A stretch of DNA of 64,000 bases from Sinorhizobium glycinis (GCF_001651865.1 NZ_LPUX01000061.1:1-64000); one strand, 5' to 3'. Positions 35,927 through 46,535 are shown, counted from the first letter of the stretch. Translations and numbers: made by a program. The notes: generated from the letters alone by a model not told the origin.

Positions 35927-37147
35927 ATGCTCGATCCGATCGTTGTGTTTTTTCAGCGCGTGTTCACGGCGATCGGCCGCGGCATAGGACTGGCGGTCTC
36001 CTGGTTCCTCTGGCCCTTCGTGGCGCTCGCCAACTGGTATCGAGCGAGGAGCTGGATCATCAAGGGCCCGGTCGGCCTCATCCTGCTCGGACTGATCGTC
36101 TTCTACGGCTACTTCGTCTGGCAGACGCAGGCCTGGACCAATTTCGATCCGGACTATGTCGATCGCTACAAGCTTTCCGAGCGCAAGGTGCCGGCCGGCT
36201 CGCCGATCAGCGGTCCCGGCACGACGACGGGACAATCCGGTAGCGCGGCCGCGGCGAGCCAGGCCGCTGCCGTCGCGCCCTCGGACGCATCGACGACCGA
36301 AGCGCTGGATATGGCGCAACTGCCGGCCGGTACGGTCTGCCAGACCTCGGCGGTGGTCGACGTGGCCGCCGATCTCATCGACCTCACCGTCAACCAGAAT
36401 GCCTGGATCTCCTCGATGCTCGCCTACAAGCTCGGACTGTTCGGGCTCGACTGGGACGACACGCCCTGGCTCGACAACAAGGCGTCGTTCCAGCGCGGCA
36501 TCAACCAGGCCGTCCGGCGCACCACCGTCGAGCTGGTCGACTCGCTCGGCCGGGTCCGCGGTACGTCCGGCGTCAACAATGACCTGCAAAGCGCCCGCGG
36601 CAACATCCAGTTCGACGAAGAAACCTGGTATTTCGGGATCAATCCCTTCGGTCCCAAGACCCCGACACCGAGCTTCTATCGCGCCGCCATGCGCGATCTC
36701 AGGAAGTTCAACATCTCGCTCGGCAAGTGCGAGGCGATCTTCGACGGCCGCTCCGACAACATGGTCGAATTCCTCGACCGCATCGCCAACGATCTCGGCA
36801 ACACGTCGGCGATCATCCGCGAACGGTCCGAATTCCACAATGGCGGCTGGTTCGACACGCGCGCCGACGACCGCTTCTGGTTCGCCTTCGGCCAGCTCTA
36901 CGGCTACTACGGCATCCTCTCGGCGGCCGGCGCCGATTTCGAGAACGTCGTCGCCCAGCGCGGCCTCACTCCGATCTACACGGAAACGATGAAGCAGCTT
37001 CGCTCGGCGCTGCGCATCCAGCCGCTGATCATCTCGAACGGCCGCGAGGACGGCTGGATCATGCCGACGCATCTGGCGACAATGGGCTTCTACATTCTTC
37101 GCGTGCGGTCCAACCTCGTGGAGATGCGCGACATCCTTGCCCGTTGA
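35927..37147 (+). CDS. DUF2333-type membrane-anchored protein
   Basis: A 406-residue protein with a hydrophobic N-terminal segment (about residues 12-35), a second helix (GPVGLILLGLIVFYGYFVW, about 47-65), then a Ser/Ala/Thr-rich linker and a large domain. The C-terminal domain (GNIQFDEETWYFGINPFGPKTPTPSFYRAAM, ERSEFHNGGWFDTRADDRFWFAFGQLYGYYGI) matches my recollection of DUF2333. Topology suggests most of the protein is periplasmic. It would tether the cytosolic AAA+ cluster to the inner membrane; this is inference. Confidence 0.82.
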   Translation: MLDPIVVFFQRVFTAIGRGIGLAVSWFLWPFVALANWYRARSWIIKGPVGLILLGLIVFYGYFVWQTQAWTNFDPDYVDRYKLSERKVPAGSPISGPGTTTGQSGSAAAASQAAAVAPSDASTTEALDMAQLPAGTVCQTSAVVDVAADLIDLTVNQNAWISSMLAYKLGLFGLDWDDTPWLDNKASFQRGINQAVRRTTVELVDSLGRVRGTSGVNNDLQSARGNIQFDEETWYFGINPFGPKTPTPSFYRAAMRDLRKFNISLGKCEAIFDGRSDNMVEFLDRIANDLGNTSAIIRERSEFHNGGWFDTRADDRFWFAFGQLYGYYGILSAAGADFENVVAQRGLTPIYTETMKQLRSALRIQPLIISNGREDGWIMPTHLATMGFYILRVRSNLVEMRDILAR

Positions 37148-37290
37148 CGGTGGTCGTGTCAGCGTAAGCACAAGGTAACGAAGCGGCGCATTCCGCGGAG
37201 GAGGCGGAATGCGCGGCTGAAGCGGGATGAGGAAAAGTGTGTACGGTCTTCCGCCCGCATCCCGCAGTCGAACCAAGGAGGGGGAGCAGC

Positions 37291-38970
37291 ATGCCGGAGG
37301 TCATGTCCGATATCGAGATCGCGCGCGCCGCGAAGAAGAAGCCAATCCTTGAGATCGGCGCGAAGCTCGGCATTCCGCCGGAACATCTGCTGCCCTACGG
37401 CCATGACAAGGCGAAGGTGAGCGCCGAATTCATCGCGGCGCAGAAGAACAAGAGAAACGGCCGGCTGATCCTGGTGACGGCGATCAATCCGACGCCGGCC
37501 GGCGAGGGCAAGACGACGACGACCGTCGGCCTCGGCGACGGCCTCAACCGCATCGGCAAGAAGACGATCGTCTGCATCCGCGAAGCCTCGCTCGGCCCCT
37601 GCTTCGGCATCAAGGGCGGAGCGGCAGGCGGCGGCTACGCGCAGGTCGTGCCGATGGAGGATATCAACCTTCATTTCACCGGCGATTTCCATGCCATCAC
37701 CTCGGCCCACAATCTGCTCGCTGCGCTGATCGACAACCACATCTACTGGGGCAACGAGCAGGCGATCGACATCCGCCGCATTGCCTGGAGGCGGGTGATG
37801 GACATGAACGACCGGGCGCTGCGCCAGATCATCGGCTCGCTCGGCGGCGTCGCCAATGGCTATCCGCGCGAGACGGGATTCGACATCACCGTGGCCTCGG
37901 AGGTCATGGCGATCCTGTGTCTTGCCGCCGATATAAGGGACCTGGAAAAGCGTCTCGGCAACATCATCATCGGCTATCGGCGCGACAAGAGCCCCGTCTA
38001 CGCGCGGGACATCAAGGCGGACGGGGCGATGGCGGTCCTACTCAAGGATGCGATGCAGCCGAACCTGGTGCAAACGCTCGAGAACAATCCGGCCTTCGTT
38101 CATGGCGGGCCTTTCGCCAACATCGCGCATGGCTGCAACTCGGTCGTGGCGACGACGACGGCGCTGAAGCTTGCCGATTATGTGGTCACCGAAGCCGGCT
38201 TCGGAGCGGATCTCGGCGCGGAAAAATTCTTCGATATCAAATGCCGCAAGGCCGGCCTTAAGCCGGACGCCGCCGTCGTCGTTGCCACCGTCAGGGCGAT
38301 CAAGATGAATGGCGGGGTGAAAAAGGACGATCTCGGCAAGGAGAATCTCGAGGCGCTCAGAAAAGGATGCGCGAATCTCGGGCGGCATGTGCAGAACGTC
38401 AAGAAATTCGGCGTGCCGGTGCTCGTCGCAATCAACCACTTCACCTCGGACACCGAGGCCGAGATCCAGGCGATCAAGGATTATGTCCGAACGCTCGGGT
38501 CCGACGCGGTCCTTTGCAGGCACTGGGCCGAGGGCTCGACCGGCATCGAGGAACTTGCGCACAAGGTCGTCGATCTCGCCAATGCGGGCCACTCGCAGTT
38601 TTCGCCCCTTTATCCGGACGATATGCCGCTCTTCCACAAGATCGAGACGATCGCCAAGGACATCTATCACGCCAGTGAAGTCATTGCCGACAAGGTGGTG
38701 CGCGACCAGCTCAGGACATGGGAAGACCAGGGCTACGGGCACCTGCCGATCTGCATGGCCAAGACCCAATACTCCTTCTCCACCGACCCCAACTTGCGCG
38801 GCGCTCCGACCGGCCACACGGTGCCGATCCGTGAAGTGCGCCTTGCCGCCGGCGCCGGCTTCGTCGTCGTCATCACAGGCGAGATCATGACGATGCCGGG
38901 CCTGCCGAAGGTACCATCGTCGGAGAAGATCCGCCTCAATGAAGCGGGCTACATTGAGGGCTTGTTCTGA
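37291..38970 (+). CDS. fhs: Formate-tetrahydrofolate ligase
   Basis: A 559-residue ATP-dependent enzyme making 10-formyl-THF from formate. P-loop [15 protein letters not shown] at residues 68-82; other family blocks are [36 protein letters not shown] (split between two active-site strands) and [17 protein letters not shown]. The ATG at 37291 follows AAGGAGGGGG. Monocistronic by context; converges with the DUF1993 gene. Confidence 0.97.
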   Translation: MPEVMSDIEIARAAKKKPILEIGAKLGIPPEHLLPYGHDKAKVSAEFIAAQKNKRNGRLILVTAINPTPAGEGKTTTTVGLGDGLNRIGKKTIVCIREASLGPCFGIKGGAAGGGYAQVVPMEDINLHFTGDFHAITSAHNLLAALIDNHIYWGNEQAIDIRRIAWRRVMDMNDRALRQIIGSLGGVANGYPRETGFDITVASEVMAILCLAADIRDLEKRLGNIIIGYRRDKSPVYARDIKADGAMAVLLKDAMQPNLVQTLENNPAFVHGGPFANIAHGCNSVVATTTALKLADYVVTEAGFGADLGAEKFFDIKCRKAGLKPDAAVVVATVRAIKMNGGVKKDDLGKENLEALRKGCANLGRHVQNVKKFGVPVLVAINHFTSDTEAEIQAIKDYVRTLGSDAVLCRHWAEGSTGIEELAHKVVDLANAGHSQFSPLYPDDMPLFHKIETIAKDIYHASEVIADKVVRDQLRTWEDQGYGHLPICMAKTQYSFSTDPNLRGAPTGHTVPIREVRLAAGAGFVVVITGEIMTMPGLPKVPSSEKIRLNEAGYIEGLF

Positions 38971-38989
38971 CGGCGCAGCCGCAGCGTCG

Positions 38990-39499
38990 TCATTCGAGGC
39001 TGCCGATGAAGTCCGCCTTGCCGATCGGCACGCCCTTGTGGCGCAGGATGTCGTAGGCGGTGGTCAAATGGAAATAGAAGTTCGGCAGCACGAATTTCAA
39101 GAGGTAGTCCTCGCCGCTGAAGGTCACCTTCAGGGTTGGGAAGCTGAGGGTCACTTCGCGCGTCTCGCTGCCATCGAGGTCTTCGGCCGCCACGGTTTCG
39201 AGGAACGCCACCGTCTTGACGATCCGCGCCTGCAGATCGGCGAAGCTCTTCTCGTCATCGGGAAAACGCGGCACCTCGAGCGTCGTCAGCCGGGCGATCG
39301 CGTTCTTGCTGGTGTCGCTCGCCCGTTGGATCTGGCCTGATAGCGGCAGCATGTCCGGGGCGAGCCGCGCATTGAAGAGCTCGTCGAGCGGCGTTCCCGA
39401 TTCCACCGCAAAGGCCTCGGCCTTGTCGAGGAGCCCACCCAGCGCGGAGAAGCCGCGCTTGAAGGCCGGGATGGAGAGCTTGTACATTGTCAGGGGCAT
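38990..39499 (-). CDS. DUF1993 family protein
   Basis: A 169-residue helical protein. It starts MPLTMYKLSIPAFKRGFSAL, and the C-terminal FYFHLTTAYDILRHKGVPIGKADFIG is characteristic of DUF1993 (DinB-like four-helix fold). The histidines H128-type in FYFHL and in ILRHKG may form a metal site. Function unknown. Its stop lies 19 bases from the fhs stop. Confidence 0.9.
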   Translation of the reverse strand: MPLTMYKLSIPAFKRGFSALGGLLDKAEAFAVESGTPLDELFNARLAPDMLPLSGQIQRASDTSKNAIARLTTLEVPRFPDDEKSFADLQARIVKTVAFLETVAAEDLDGSETREVTLSFPTLKVTFSGEDYLLKFVLPNFYFHLTTAYDILRHKGVPIGKADFIGSLE

Positions 39500-39655
39500 G
39501 GAATTGTTCCTCGATCAATTACGTTGCGGACGGTGCCGCTGATAGATCGTATCGCTCCGCGACGGGTTCAATCGGCAGCGGGAAATCTTTGCCAATCCGA
39601 AAGAGAATTCCTGCTGAGCAGGCGGATGAGGGTCGACCTCCGTAGAAATCCCGCG

Positions 39656-40483
39656 CTAGCGGCAGTAGCGATATCCGTCCTTCCGCTCGATGACGTCGAG
39701 ATGCAGGTGGTCTTTATGCGCTGCATCGCTGCCCGGATCGAGCACGGTCCTGAAATACAGACAGGCGGAGGCGGTGACGGCGCGTTGAAAGGCGCCCGTC
39801 AACGTACCGTCCTCGTCGCGCGGCTGGATCTCGATGGTCTTGCCGTCTCCGAGAGTGAAGGAGGCGATGTCCACCGCATTGCCGCGGGCGTGTTCGGATA
39901 TCTTGCCTATGGTCCCATTGTTCCGTAGCCGGCAGACATAGGTGGAAGCCTGGTTCAGGGCCGAAAGGCTCGCGTCGGGGCCGAACGCCGCCTTCGCCGC
40001 CGGAGTGGCGGTCTCCTTGACCCAACGAGCGAGAACCAAGGCCGTTTCGCAGCGCATCAGGCCCTCGGGCTTGAGGGCGACGCCCGGCAGTATCGAACTG
40101 ACCTGAATCGGCTTGTCGATGCCGCACCCCTTGCCGTCGTCGACGCGAGTAGCCTCCGCAAAGACGCTCCCGAGGTCCTTCAGTGCGGCGAGACAGGAGG
40201 CATAGGCTTTCGGGTCCTCCTTCTCGATCTCGAGAATCATCTCCTCGGGTACAGGGCGGACAGCATCGTCCTTCCAGCCCGGGGGCAAGTCTCGCTGGGA
40301 CTGCTGATCGCTTTGTGCTTTTTGGCTCGCCTGGCGATCGCCTTGGGGTGAAGCGGGCTTCGGCGTTGGCGTCGGCTGCTCGCCTTGACCTGCTGGCCTC
40401 GCCACCGGCAGGGGGCCCTTCTTCGGAAGCGTCGCCCCGGAAAGTACGAGGGCGGACATCAGAATCATTCCAACCGCGCGCAT
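39656..40483 (-). CDS. Extensin-like family protein
   Basis: A 275-residue exported protein. Signal peptide-like start MRAVGMILMSALVLSGA, a proline/glutamine-rich linker, then the extensin-like C-terminal domain with conserved cysteines (GCGID, MRCET, YVCRLR) and the metal-type motif SEHARGNAVDIA ... HKDHLHLD, as in D-Ala-D-Ala carboxypeptidase-like folds. Probably periplasmic with a cell-wall role. The start was trimmed to 40483, with GGAAGG upstream. Divergent from the iron-controlled receptor gene. Confidence 0.88.
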   Translation of the reverse strand: MRAVGMILMSALVLSGATLPKKGPLPVARPAGQGEQPTPTPKPASPQGDRQASQKAQSDQQSQRDLPPGWKDDAVRPVPEEMILEIEKEDPKAYASCLAALKDLGSVFAEATRVDDGKGCGIDKPIQVSSILPGVALKPEGLMRCETALVLARWVKETATPAAKAAFGPDASLSALNQASTYVCRLRNNGTIGKISEHARGNAVDIASFTLGDGKTIEIQPRDEDGTLTGAFQRAVTASACLYFRTVLDPGSDAAHKDHLHLDVIERKDGYRYCR

Positions 40484-40610
40484 GTGGATCCTTCCCGTTT
40501 CCGTTGTGGCCAAACGCACGAGAGGCAATCCTGTTTCAAATTGTGCTGAAACTGAGGAGACGCTCGGGCGGCGCCGAGAAGAGCGCGCTCGCCGGTTCCC
40601 TAAAATTATA

Positions 40611-40639
40611 TTGACTTTTTCAGTCATGTTTTTTATGTG
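40611..40639 (+). promoter_or_regulatory. Promoter with iron-responsive operator (RirA type)
   Basis: -35 TTGACT (40611-40616), 17-base spacer and -10 TATGTG (40634-40639), about 120 bases before the receptor ATG. TGA-N9-TCA at 40612-40626 fits the rhizobial iron-responsive operator and overlaps the -35, the layout for repression by iron-loaded RirA. Confidence 0.7.
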
Positions 40640-40755
40640 GCCTGAATAAGGCGATGGCGTGTCCGTCTTCGTCCGATTCCGACACCTGCCCAGCCAGCCC
40701 CTTGAGTTCGCCGCTCAACAGCAAGCCCGGCCAACGTTTTTCAAAGGACTGGTCC

Positions 40756-42964
40756 ATGTTCACCCGGCATCATCGCCTGGCGCTTCTCGCATGCACGGCA
40801 TTTTTTACCCTGGCGGGCAACGCCGTCTCTTACGCGCAATCCCCCACCGGCACTGCATCGGCCGCTGCCGAGAAACAGGATCGAGCTACGCTATTGAAAA
40901 AGCTCGAGGTCAAGGGAGGGGACAAGGAAGGGGTGACAGACACGCCGCTTGCTTCAGAGGTCACGGAGAAGGAACTCGACGACTATCAGATATCGAGCTT
41001 TGAAGATCTGGGCCGGAGCCTTGAGCCAGGCGTGAACTTCAACCGGACGAATGGCAGCGTCAATATCCGGGGTCTGGAGGGAGCCCGCGTCCTGACGACG
41101 ATCGACGGCATCGCCATCCCCTATCTCGACGATGGTGCCCGCGATGCCGATGGCGGCATCGACAGCTTCGATTTTGCCGCCCTCTCGACGGTCGACATCG
41201 TGCGCGGCGCCGATTCGAGCCGCGCGGGCGGCGGCGCGCTCGGGGGCGCGGTCGTTCTTCGCACCCTCGAACCGGAAGACCTCATCGGCGAAGGCAAGAC
41301 CTGGGGCGGCATATTCAAGTTCGCCTATGACGGCGAAGACAGGAGCCTTGGGGGCTCCGCCGCCGTCGCGGCGCGCTATGACAACACCGCGGTGCTCTTC
41401 CAGGGCGGATACAAGAGGGGCCAGGAGCGGCAGAGCAATGGCGATGTCGGCGGCTATTCCACGACGCGGACCGAGGCGGATCCCGCCGATTACGATCAGA
41501 ACAATCTCCTGTTCAAGGTCCGGCAACATACGGATAGCGGCCATACTTTCGGGCTGACCGCAGAACGATTCGACCGCGACAAGGACATCGACTTCATGTC
41601 CGGCCAGAGCCTCACCGGCAACTACCGGCCGGGCAATTACGACAAGCTCGACAATACCCGGCGCGAGCGCCTGTCCCTCGACTACGACTTCGAGGCCGTC
41701 GACGATGGTGCCTGGTTCGACAGCGCTTCGGCGGTTGTCTATTGGCAGCGGCTGCTGCGCGAAAACGGCGTGGACGCCTACCGCAGCCTGTCGGTGATCG
41801 GCGATTACTCGCGGCTCAACGAAGCCGAGGACGAGAGCTACGGCGCCAGCGGCTACGCCGACAAGTACTTCGAGACCGGCCTGTTGCAGCACAAGGTCAC
41901 GCTCGGTGGTGATTTTGCGATCGGCAAGCTGCACCAGTATTCGTCGGGCGAGGATAGCTGCGACACGACGCCCAGCCCGGCGTGCAACTTCCTTCACACG
42001 AACCAGTCGGATTCGCCCGATGTGGACAGCAAGAAGTTCGGCATCTACCTGCAGGATCGCATTTCGATCGGTGACGGTCCCTTCGCCCTGACCCCCCGGC
42101 ATCCGCTACGACTGGTACGATTACTCGCCCGAGAACACCGCCGCCTATATGCGCAATCCCAATTATGACGGCCTGCCGCCCGGACAGAGCGGCGACGCTC
42201 TCTCGCCGAAGCTGCTTGGGACCTATCAGGCGGCCGAACGGGTGGAGCTCTACGCGCAATGGGCGATGGCCTTCCGGCCGCCGACCGCGCAGGAACTGTA
42301 TTTGAACTACGGCGCGCCGGGTACTTACCTGAGCATCGGTAATCCCGACCTGAAGCCGGAAACGAGCAACGGCTTCGAGATCGGGGCCAATCTCGGCGAC
42401 GAGGAGTTCGGCGGGCGGGTGAGCGCCTTCTACAACAGATACAAGAACTTCATTGACGAACGTATGTCCGCCGATCCGACCGGCACCTATCCGTTCGGCA
42501 TCCGGGAGGCGATAAACCGCGCCAACGTCTCCATTCACGGGATCGAAGTGTCGGGCCACAAGGTCTTCGCCAACGGCTTCCATGTTCGCGCCGCGATCGC
42601 GTACGCACACGGCAAGGATCTCGACACGGACGAGGTGCTAGGCTCGGTGCCGCCGCTGAAGGGAGTGCTGGGTCTGGGCTATGCCACGGAAACCTGGGGC
42701 ACCGACGTCATCCTGACGGCAGCGAAGGCCGTGTCGGACAAGTCGACCAATACCTTCAAAGCACCTGGCTACGGCATCGTCGACGTCACCGCCTGGTGGG
42801 AACCGGAGCAGATGCCGGGGCTGAGGGTAAACGCCGGGGTCTATAACGTCTTCGACAAGACCTATTACGATGCGGTCAACACGCAGAACACCTTCACCCA
42901 GCCGGAAGAATATTATTCGGAACCGGGCCGCACATTCAAGGTGTCGCTGACGCAACGATTCTGA
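40756..42964 (+). pseudogene. shmR: TonB-dependent hemin receptor, frameshifted
   Basis: Outer-membrane receptor with a signal peptide (MFTRHHRLALLACTAFFTLAG), plug domain (NVNIRGLEG-like NGSVNIRGLEGARVL, then DSSRAGGGALGGAV) and a C-terminal barrel ending in VSLTQRF. The reading frame breaks at a run of six C residues (42092-42097). Upstream is 470 residues ending in a foreign tail; downstream the remaining 270 residues continue in the next frame. With five C residues the product would be about 735 residues and read LTPGIRYDWYDYSPEN across the site. The heme-receptor identity is from resemblance to S. meliloti ShmR and its position before trpE(G). Confidence 0.85.
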
Positions 42965-43046
42965 GGAGATTGGGAACGCTCGCTGCAAGGGTGGCCACTC
43001 ATGGCCGCCCTTTTCCCGTGCAATCTCCGGGCCACCCGTTTTCCCG

Positions 43047-43075
43047 CTTGCGCGGCGCCGAAAGGCACGCTAACA
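43047..43075 (+). promoter_or_regulatory. trpL-trpE(G) promoter
   Basis: CTTGCG (43047-43052), 17 bases, CTAACA (43070-43075), close to the alphaproteobacterial consensus. The expected start point falls at about 43082-43085, at the trpL ATG, so the leader message would be leaderless or nearly so. Confidence 0.55.
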
Positions 43076-43084
43076 CTTTCGCCC

Positions 43085-43129
43085 ATGGCAAACACGCAGA
43101 ACATTTCGATCTGGTGGTGGGCTCGCTGA
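43085..43129 (+). CDS. trpL: trp operon leader peptide (peTrpL)
   Basis: A 14-codon [17 protein letters not shown], with three consecutive tryptophan codons. It is identical, as I recall it, to the S. meliloti leader peptide. Ribosome stalling at these codons senses tryptophan shortage and controls attenuation of trpE(G). No Shine-Dalgarno sequence precedes it, in keeping with leaderless translation. In S. meliloti the free peptide also has reported trans roles in antibiotic response. Confidence 0.95.
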
Positions 43130-43164
43130 GGCGGCCTTGACCAGTCATGCGTGATTGAGACATG

Positions 43165-43195
43165 AAGCCGCCCGGAGATTTCGAGGCGGCTTTTT
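43165..43195 (+). terminator. trp attenuator terminator
   Basis: Stem AAGCCGCC / GGCGGCTT followed by a T run, 36 bases after the trpL stop and 49 bases before the trpE(G) start. Confidence 0.88.
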
Positions 43196-43243
43196 CGTAT
43201 TCGGGCCGCGCGGAATGACCGGGCTTTTTACGGAGCGAGACGA

Positions 43244-45433
43244 ATGGCAACGGTAATTCTGGAAGACGGCGCGGAGAGTTACACCACAAACGGCGGCATC
43301 GTCGTGACGCGCAGGCGGCGCGATGCCTCCTACGCCGACGCGATCGCCTCCTATGTGGACAGGCTCGACGAGCGTCGTGGTGCGGTCTTCTCGTCCAACT
43401 ACGAGTATCCGGGCCGTTATACGCGCTGGGATACCGCCGTCGTCGACCCGCCGCTCGCCATCTCCTCCTTCGGTCGTTCGCTCTGGATCGAAGCCTATAA
43501 CGAGCGCGGCGAGGTGGTTCTGGCGCTGATTGCCGAGCATCTGAAAACCGTCGCCGACATCACGCTCGGCGCCTTGACCCGCAGCCGCCTCGATCTCAAC
43601 ATCAATGAGCCCGATCGCGTCTTCACCGAGGAAGAGCGCTCGAAAATGCCGACCGTTTTCACGGTGCTGCGCGCGGTGACGAACCTGTTCCACTCGGAGG
43701 AAGATGCGAGCCTCGGCCTCTACGGCGCCTTCGGCTACGACCTTGCCTTCCAGTTCGATGCGATCGATCTGAAGCTCACCCGGCCGGATGACCAGCGGGA
43801 CATGGTCCTCTTCCTGCCGGACGAAATCCTCGTCGTCGACCACTACGCGGCCAAAGCCTGGATCGATCGTTACGATTTCGCCAGGGACGGCGTCTCCACC
43901 GAGGGTAAGGCGACGGATATCGCTGCCGAGCCGTTCCGCACCGTCGACAGCATCCCGCCGCACGGCGATCACCGGCCGGGCGAATATGCCGAGCTCGTCG
44001 TCAAGGCCAAGGAGAGCTTCCGCCGCGGCGACCTGTTCGAGGTGGTGCCAGGGCAGAAATTCTACGAACGCTGCGAAAGCCGCCCGTCCGAAATCTCCAA
44101 CCGGCTGAAGGCGATCAACCCGTCGCCCTATTCCTTCTTCATCAATCTCGGCAACCAGGAATATCTCGTCGGCGCCTCGCCGGAGATGTTCGTTCGCGTG
44201 TCGGGCCGCCGCATCGAGACCTGCCCGATCTCCGGCACGATCAAGCGCGGCGACGACCCGATCGCCGACAGCGAGCAGATCCTGAAGCTCCTGAACTCGA
44301 AAAAGGACGAGTCCGAGCTCACCATGTGCTCGGACGTCGACCGCAACGACAAGAGCCGCGTCTGCGTGCCGGGTTCGGTGAAGGTGATCGGCCGCCGCCA
44401 GATCGAGATGTATTCGCGGCTGATCCACACGGTCGACCATATCGAGGGGCGGCTGCGCGACGACATGGACGCCTTCGATGGCTTCCTCAGTCATGCCTGG
44501 GCGGTCACGGTCACCGGAGCGCCGAAGCTTTGGGCGATGCGCTTCATCGAGGCCCATGAGAAGAGCCCGCGCGCCTGGTACGGCGGCGCGATCGGCATGG
44601 TCGGCTTCAACGGCGACATGAATACGGGGCTGACGCTGCGCACGATCCGCATCAAGGACGGCATCGCAGAGGTGAGGGCGGGTGCGACGCTACTCTACGA
44701 TTCCAATCCTGAAGAGGAAGAAGCCGAAACCGAACTGAAGGCCTCCGCCATGATTGCAGCCATTCGCGACGCGAAATCCGCCAACAGCGCCAAGGCGGCG
44801 CGCGACGTCGCCCCCGTCGGCGCCGGCGTCAATATCCTGCTGGTCGACCACGAAGACAGCTTCGTCCACACGCTGGCGAATTATTTCCGCCAGACGGGCG
44901 CGACCGTCACCACCGTGCGAACGCCGGTTGCCGAGGAAATCTTCGACCGGGTCAAGCCGGACCTCGTGGTGCTTTCGCCCGGCCCCGGCAGCCCGAAGGA
45001 CTTCGACTGCAAGGCGACGATCAAGAAGGCGCGGGGGCGCAACCTGCCGATCTTCGGGGTCTGCCTGGGCCTGCAGGCGCTCGCCGAAGCCTATGGCGGC
45101 GACCTGCGCCACTTGGCGATCCCGATGCACGGCAAGCCGTCGCGCATCCGAGTGCTGGAACCGGGCACCGTTTTCTCCGGCCTTGGCAGGGAAGTGACGG
45201 TCGGGCGCTATCATTCGATCTTTGCCGATCCGTCGTCCCTGCCGCGCGACTTCATGATCACCGCCGAAAGCGAGGACGGCACGATCATGGGCATCGAACA
45301 CGTCAAGGAGCCGGTGGCGGCCGTGCAGTTCCATCCGGAATCGATCATGACGCTCGGCGGCGACGCCGGCATGCGGATGATCGAGAACGTCGTGGCCCAT
45401 CTGGCAAAAAGGGCGAAGATCAAGGCCGCCTGA
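43244..45433 (+). CDS. trpE(G): Anthranilate synthase, fused TrpE(G)
   Basis: A 729-residue fusion that makes anthranilate from chorismate and glutamine. Residues 1 to about 505 are the chorismate-binding component ([55 protein letters not shown]). After a short Ala-rich linker, residues from about 527 form the class-I glutamine amidotransferase with triad C607 (GVCLGL), H697 and E699 (FHPES). The fusion is characteristic of Rhizobiaceae. Regulated by the trpL attenuator upstream. Confidence 0.98.
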   Translation: MATVILEDGAESYTTNGGIVVTRRRRDASYADAIASYVDRLDERRGAVFSSNYEYPGRYTRWDTAVVDPPLAISSFGRSLWIEAYNERGEVVLALIAEHLKTVADITLGALTRSRLDLNINEPDRVFTEEERSKMPTVFTVLRAVTNLFHSEEDASLGLYGAFGYDLAFQFDAIDLKLTRPDDQRDMVLFLPDEILVVDHYAAKAWIDRYDFARDGVSTEGKATDIAAEPFRTVDSIPPHGDHRPGEYAELVVKAKESFRRGDLFEVVPGQKFYERCESRPSEISNRLKAINPSPYSFFINLGNQEYLVGASPEMFVRVSGRRIETCPISGTIKRGDDPIADSEQILKLLNSKKDESELTMCSDVDRNDKSRVCVPGSVKVIGRRQIEMYSRLIHTVDHIEGRLRDDMDAFDGFLSHAWAVTVTGAPKLWAMRFIEAHEKSPRAWYGGAIGMVGFNGDMNTGLTLRTIRIKDGIAEVRAGATLLYDSNPEEEEAETELKASAMIAAIRDAKSANSAKAARDVAPVGAGVNILLVDHEDSFVHTLANYFRQTGATVTTVRTPVAEEIFDRVKPDLVVLSPGPGSPKDFDCKATIKKARGRNLPIFGVCLGLQALAEAYGGDLRHLAIPMHGKPSRIRVLEPGTVFSGLGREVTVGRYHSIFADPSSLPRDFMITAESEDGTIMGIEHVKEPVAAVQFHPESIMTLGGDAGMRMIENVVAHLAKRAKIKAA

Positions 45434-45525
45434 CGCCTTCGCAGAACGGCGGCTGGGCAGAAGCGCGAAGTCGCGACCGCACCTTTGACAAGCCGTTGTT
45501 TATCGCCCATATGGTGCAAGAAAAT

Positions 45526-45557
45526 CCGCCTGCGCGAAAACTCGCGCGGGCGGTTTT
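45526..45557 (+). terminator. Terminator after trpE(G)
   Basis: Near-perfect 11-bp stem CCGCCTGCGCG / CGCGCGGGCGG, six-base loop, TTTT tail, about 90 bases after the stop. It separates trpE(G) from the metal exporter gene. Confidence 0.8.
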
Positions 45558-45605
45558 GCGTTTCAATGGGCATGCATTTGCAACTCGTTTGCATCTGCAC
45601 GAGGA

Positions 45606-46535
45606 ATGAAGATGACCGCGTCCGACAATCGAACAGTCCTGAGGCTCGCCTTTTGGGGCATTCCGCTTTCTCTCGGCGTCATGGGGCTGAAGCTGCTTGC
45701 CTGGTGGGTGACGGGGTCGGTCGCATTGCTGTCGGACGGTCTGGAATCCGTAGTCAACGTCGTCGCTGCGGCGATCGCCTATGCGATGATCGGCTACGCG
45801 GCGAAGCCGGCAGACGCCGCCCATCCCTTCGGACATCACAAGGCGGAGTATTTCTCGGCGGTCATCGAGGGTGTCCTGATCGTCGTGGCGGCGCTGTCTA
45901 TCCTATGGGAGGCCGTGCCCGAAATGATGGTACCGTCTTTGCTGAAGGCGCCGGCGCTCGGGCTGGCAATCAACTTCGCTGCCGGTGTCGTCAACGCCAT
46001 CTGGGCCTATGTTCTGATCCGCGCCGGCAGGGCGTATCGCTCGCCGGCGCTGAGTGCCGACGGGCATCACATCCTCTCCGACGTCGTCACTTCGGCGGGG
46101 GTGATCGTCGGCCTTGTTCTTGCCATCGCCACCGGCTATGCGATCCTCGATCCCCTGCTTGCGGTAGTCGTGGCTGGCAATATCCTGTTCCAGGGCTGGA
46201 AGGTCATCTCGCGCTCGATCGACGGGCTGATGGACAGGGCCGTACCGGCGGAGGAAGAGGAAGCGATCAAGCAGGCGATCGCCGCCGCTGCCGGCGGATC
46301 GCTCGGCGTCCATGACTTGAAGACGCGGCAGGCGGGTCCGGCGACCTTCGTGGATTTCCACATGGTCGTGCCGGAGGCGATGCCGGTCGGCGACGCCCAT
46401 GATATTTGCGACCGGATCGAGGATGCGATCCGCGCCGTTCATCCGGGCGCGAGGATCGCCATTCATGTCGAGCCGGAAGGCGAGAAAGCGCACGGCGTGC
46501 GCGTCAAGGTTAGTAGTGGAGCATCACGGAAATGA
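45606..46535 (+). CDS. Cation diffusion facilitator (YiiP-like metal exporter)
   Basis: A 309-residue CDF transporter with six predicted helices and a C-terminal cytosolic domain ([27 protein letters not shown]). The position after trpE(G) matches the S. meliloti CDF protein described as a manganese exporter. Transport-site residues in TM5 read H155-x3-D159 (GHHILSD). In TM2, by my reading, they are E47-x3-N51 (LESVVN) rather than the usual acidic pair. [14 protein letters not shown] is the loop signature. It overlaps queF by 4 bases. Confidence 0.9.
   Translation: MKMTASDNRTVLRLAFWGIPLSLGVMGLKLLAWWVTGSVALLSDGLESVVNVVAAAIAYAMIGYAAKPADAAHPFGHHKAEYFSAVIEGVLIVVAALSILWEAVPEMMVPSLLKAPALGLAINFAAGVVNAIWAYVLIRAGRAYRSPALSADGHHILSDVVTSAGVIVGLVLAIATGYAILDPLLAVVVAGNILFQGWKVISRSIDGLMDRAVPAEEEEAIKQAIAAAAGGSLGVHDLKTRQAGPATFVDFHMVVPEAMPVGDAHDICDRIEDAIRAVHPGARIAIHVEPEGEKAHGVRVKVSSGASRK

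Larger units (their letters stand above)
43085..43195 (+). ncRNA. rnTrpL: trp attenuator RNA (rnTrpL)
   Basis: Contains trpL, then GGCGGCCTT (43130-43138), which can pair with AAGCCGCC (43165-43172) as antiterminator. Otherwise AAGCCGCC pairs with GGCGGCTT as terminator. Termination would release a roughly 110-base RNA, corresponding to the sRNA rnTrpL known in S. meliloti. Confidence 0.8.
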
